From contig CP060760.1 of the NCBI GenBank assembly GCA_023205875.1, positions 434,001-498,000 of the forward strand: a stretch of DNA of 64,000 nucleotides, given 5' to 3'. The position numbers and the translations under genes are program-made. This DNA comes from Chloropicon primus (lineage: Eukaryota; Chlorophyta; Chloropicophyceae; Chloropicales; Chloropicaceae). Positions within the stretch are counted from its first letter, which is position 1; each line of letters begins with the position of its first letter. This document shows positions 63,398 through 64,000 of the stretch, in pieces. The notes under the pieces were generated by a model. It made no database searches, had not been told where the DNA came from, and was given only the letters and a program-made list of their open reading frames with translations.

Positions 63398-64000
63398 TCA
63401 GAGCTCGTCGTGCGGCAAGTTCCCAAGGGCTTCCCGCCCTCCTCCCCGCCCTCCCCCCACGACGCGCAGGGACCCCCTGGGAACTTGCTGCTCGCTGAGG
63501 TGGGCCAAGTCCCGGTACATCTCCGAGACGCCCTCGAACTTGGCGGCCAGGCCGGACAGGGTCTCGTTCCCGGCGACGTAGAGGCCCAAGCGCTGCTGGA
63601 CCAGCCCGAGCCTCCACTTGGGCTGCCAGTCGTCCGGCCCAGAGAGGTGGTCCGCCAGGATATACTCGTCCATCGCTTCCCTCAGCTGGTCCTTGCCCTC
63701 CAGCAGGAGGCCCTTGACGGTGTGGAGCGTGCTGGACCACGGGAACTTCCGCACCTTGTCCTCCACCGTGTCCAGGACCTTGACCGGGACGCTGCCGGAG
63801 CGGGCCTTGGGCGACGAGGACGCGACTTGCTGGGAGTTGATCCCGAGGAACTTGTCGTGGGACGACAGGATCAGCTCCGACGGGAACAGGTTGGGGTGGA
63901 GCATCCGGAGAGACGCGATGCTGTACTCCTGGTTCTTCAGCAGGCTCTGGTGCATGGAGTTTGGCCGAATTCTGTAAAAGAACAGCTCCTCGTGGATGTA
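63398..64000 (-). CDS. C-terminal part of an unrecognised gene, cut by the window edge
   Basis: A minus-strand open frame of 200 codons, running off the right edge and ending at a TGA at 63398. Codon use is normal for this genome and the frame stays open to the last base, so it is probably a real gene's 3' part. It contains LFFYRIRPNSMHQSLLKNQE, SLRMLHPNLFPSELILSSHD, and a helical stretch HTVKGLLLEGKDQLREAMDE ... WRLGLVQQRLGLYVAG that resembles a TPR-like repeat. The C-terminus is Gly/Arg-rich. No membrane segment is visible. Convergent with the double-MYB gene. I do not recognise the family. Confidence 0.6.
   Translation of the reverse strand, partial: YIHEELFFYRIRPNSMHQSLLKNQEYSIASLRMLHPNLFPSELILSSHDKFLGINSQQVASSSPKARSGSVPVKVLDTVEDKVRKFPWSSTLHTVKGLLLEGKDQLREAMDEYILADHLSGPDDWQPKWRLGLVQQRLGLYVAGNETLSGLAAKFEGVSEMYRDLAHLSEQQVPRGSLRVVGGGRGGGREALGNLPHDEL

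Overview
This 64-kb window is gene-dense nuclear DNA from a eukaryote, most likely a unicellular green alga (Chlorophyta). The evidence is a green-type beta-tubulin, an LHCB7 antenna protein, a plastid TIC20, a plant-type pseudo-response regulator with a CCT domain, and plant-style R2R3 and SHAQKYF-like MYB proteins. Genes are compact. Most have no intron; those with an intron have a single GT-AG intron near the 5' end. AGG is a favoured arginine codon. A small-genome lineage such as Chloropicophyceae would fit, but that placement is inference. No transposon, virus-like element, CRISPR array or convincing tRNA was seen.

Layout. 0-13.6 kb: a gene fragment, ribosomal protein uS4/RPS9, an F-box-kinesin fusion, a flavin-reductase-like plastid protein, a PRR/TOC1-like clock protein, an LCAT/PDAT-type acyltransferase, exosome subunit MTR3, and a kinesin-8. 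15-25 kb: TIC20, a PHYHD1-type dioxygenase, LHCB7, nucleoporin NUP54, beta-tubulin, and WDR92 (DNAAF10). 25-37 kb: SUV3 helicase, COG2, CYB5D1, a tandem DUF1279 protein, and WDR6. 37-44 kb: a multi-PH protein, two divergent small secreted proteins, a PP1-like phosphatase, and IST1. 45-54 kb: a FAS1 protein followed by two neighbouring cysteine-free secreted proteins of about 1,150-1,240 residues. 55-64 kb: an R2R3-MYB with a MoaE-like tail, an ABCG transporter, a secreted LTD-FAS1 protein, a protein with two SHAQKYF-like MYB repeats, and the 3' end of an unrecognised gene.

Most genes are unrelated housekeeping functions. Two themes stand out. From 39.9 to 61.7 kb, six of eleven genes encode predicted secreted or surface proteins, which looks like an extracellular-matrix neighbourhood built around the two giant repetitive proteins. 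WDR92, CYB5D1 and beta-tubulin together suggest the organism makes or has recently made cilia.

The strongest leads for something new are the paired giant secreted proteins, the MYB-MoaE-like fusion, the F-box-kinesin, and a dispersed ~40-bp motif lying upstream of four unrelated genes, always in the orientation of the downstream gene.
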